Part shown: piece by piece, positions 63,319 through 64,000 of the stretch
Position numbering within the stretch: the stretch's first letter is position 1
How the letters are laid out: each line of letters opens with the position of its first letter
From: Cucumis sativus
Taxonomy: Eukaryota; Streptophyta; Magnoliopsida; Cucurbitales; Cucurbitaceae
Length of the DNA: 64,000 nucleotides
Direction: 5' to 3'
Assembly (NCBI RefSeq): GCF_000004075.3
Contig: NC_026656.2
Span: 21,524,607-21,588,606 of the forward strand
Position numbers and translations under genes: made by a program
Notes under the pieces: model-generated
What the model saw: only the letters and a program-made list of their open reading frames with translations
The model's database searches: none
What the model was told of the DNA's origin: nothing

Positions 63319-63610
63319 ATGAGGAGACGAAAGGGTATGAAAAGTGGTTCTTGGGTGTTGTTGATGATGCTCTTGTTGGCAACGGCGACGGTGGCAGCGA
63401 AGGAGGAGGAGGAGGAGAAGGAGAAGGCGACGGGGGCATTGAAAGTGAAGGTGGGTGTAGTTTTGGATTCGGATGATTATGGGAAGGTGGATTTGAGTTG
63501 CATCTCAATGGCTCTCTCAGATTTTTACGCTTCTCGGAGTCATTTTAAGACAAGAGTGGTTCTTAAGCCCATGGACTCCAATGGTACCGTTGTTGATGCA
63601 GCTGCTGCAG
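63319..63610 (+). CDS. Glutamate receptor-like channel, first exon (partial)
   Basis: An ATG at 63319 opens a signal peptide (basic MRRRKGMKSG, then hydrophobic WVLLMMLLLATATVAA) followed by an acidic stretch (EEEEEKEK). The conserved start of the GLR ligand-binding region follows: VKVGVVLDSDDYGKVDLSCI and SMALSDFYASRSHFKTRVVL. The exon ends at 63610 with GCA G|GTTC, phase 1, and the gene continues beyond the window. Plant GLRs are ligand-gated cation channels in the plasma membrane, and the wording is closest to clade II (GLR2). The unusual Lys/Glu run after the signal peptide comes from a GAG/AAG-rich repeat. Confidence 0.85.
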
Positions 63611-64000
63611 GTTCTTTTTTCCTTTTCCTTTTGTTTTGTTGGGGTTAAATTTCAAATTTAATCTCTATAGAAAATTAACATTAAAGTTTGTATGGTTTAA
63701 TAAAATTTGAACTAATAGTCCAAGAACTATTTATGGAATTTTATCAATCAGTACAAATTTTAAAATGGGTGGGTCACTAAATTGAATTTAGTAAATCCTA
63801 ATTAAGACTTTGTAATGTTTTTTTTCTTCTAAAACCCAAAGTTTAAAGTCCAATCCTTAGCGTTTCTTTTTAGAAAATTAGGCTTCTCTTCATGAAACAT
63901 TAGTTGCATGGGTATGCTTATTCGGAAGCTGAATTGCATCCAAGTTTTTTTCTTTTTCTTTTTGAAAACCTTGAATTCATAGTAAAATTTTAATAAAAGA

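Noticed and set aside
1-64000. tRNA, rRNA, known microRNA hairpins and CRISPR arrays
   Set aside because: No B-box in a tRNA context, no rRNA stretch, no mature sequence of the common conserved plant microRNAs I could recall, and no spaced repeat array were seen by eye. A covariance-model search was not possible.

Overview
This is plant nuclear DNA. Genes are rich in introns with GT-AG splice sites, the spaces between them are long and very AT-rich, decayed retrotransposons are scattered through it, and every recognisable gene belongs to a plant-typical family. The protein sequences suggest a eudicot. A cucurbit is my guess from general resemblance, but nothing here proves it. The window carries nine recognisable protein-coding genes plus one short two-exon gene for a 50-residue membrane protein. 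Exon coordinates were rebuilt by reading splice sites and codon phase by hand.

Layout. 1-3143 (+) is the 3' part of an RNA lariat debranching enzyme gene (DBR1). 4278-6392 (+) is an intronless PLS/E-type pentatricopeptide repeat gene. 9220-10125 (-) is an intronless gene for a protein consisting mainly of the DUF1336/EDR2 C-terminal domain. About 10.2-19.9 kb is gene-poor, with three short tandem duplications and a truncated retroposon with clear target-site duplications. 19928-20173 (-) is the 50-residue membrane protein gene. 20.4-21.3 kb looks like a terminal-inverted-repeat element. 22384-30249 (+) is a 14-exon ABC1/UbiB-type atypical kinase gene, closest to ABC1K3 as I recall it; its introns hold a truncated LINE and a MITE-like element. 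33260-34380 (-) is a CONSTANS-LIKE transcription factor with two B-boxes and a CCT domain. 40615-41154 (-) is a GLUTAMINE DUMPER protein.

41.3-53.5 kb contains no gene I can support. It holds a probable Copia solo LTR, two perfect tandem duplications, a GGGCCC-rich promoter-like island and one orphan coding-like island. 53906-58274 (+) is a 10-exon NAD(P)-binding Rossmann/NmrA-like gene with a mitochondrial-looking presequence. 59185-62158 (+) is the TFIID/SAGA subunit TAF10, with a Copia relic in its third intron. 63319-63610 (+) is the first exon of a clade-II-like glutamate receptor gene (GLR) that runs off the window.

The genes do not form a pathway; this is an ordinary mixed plant neighbourhood. 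I found no novel multi-gene system. The observations most worth checking are the 50-residue membrane protein gene, the GC-AG intron of the ABC1K gene that also carries a LINE, the retroposon with matching target-site duplications, the repeated perfect 41-68 bp tandem duplications, and the possible minus-strand transcription unit at 47.9-49.4 kb.
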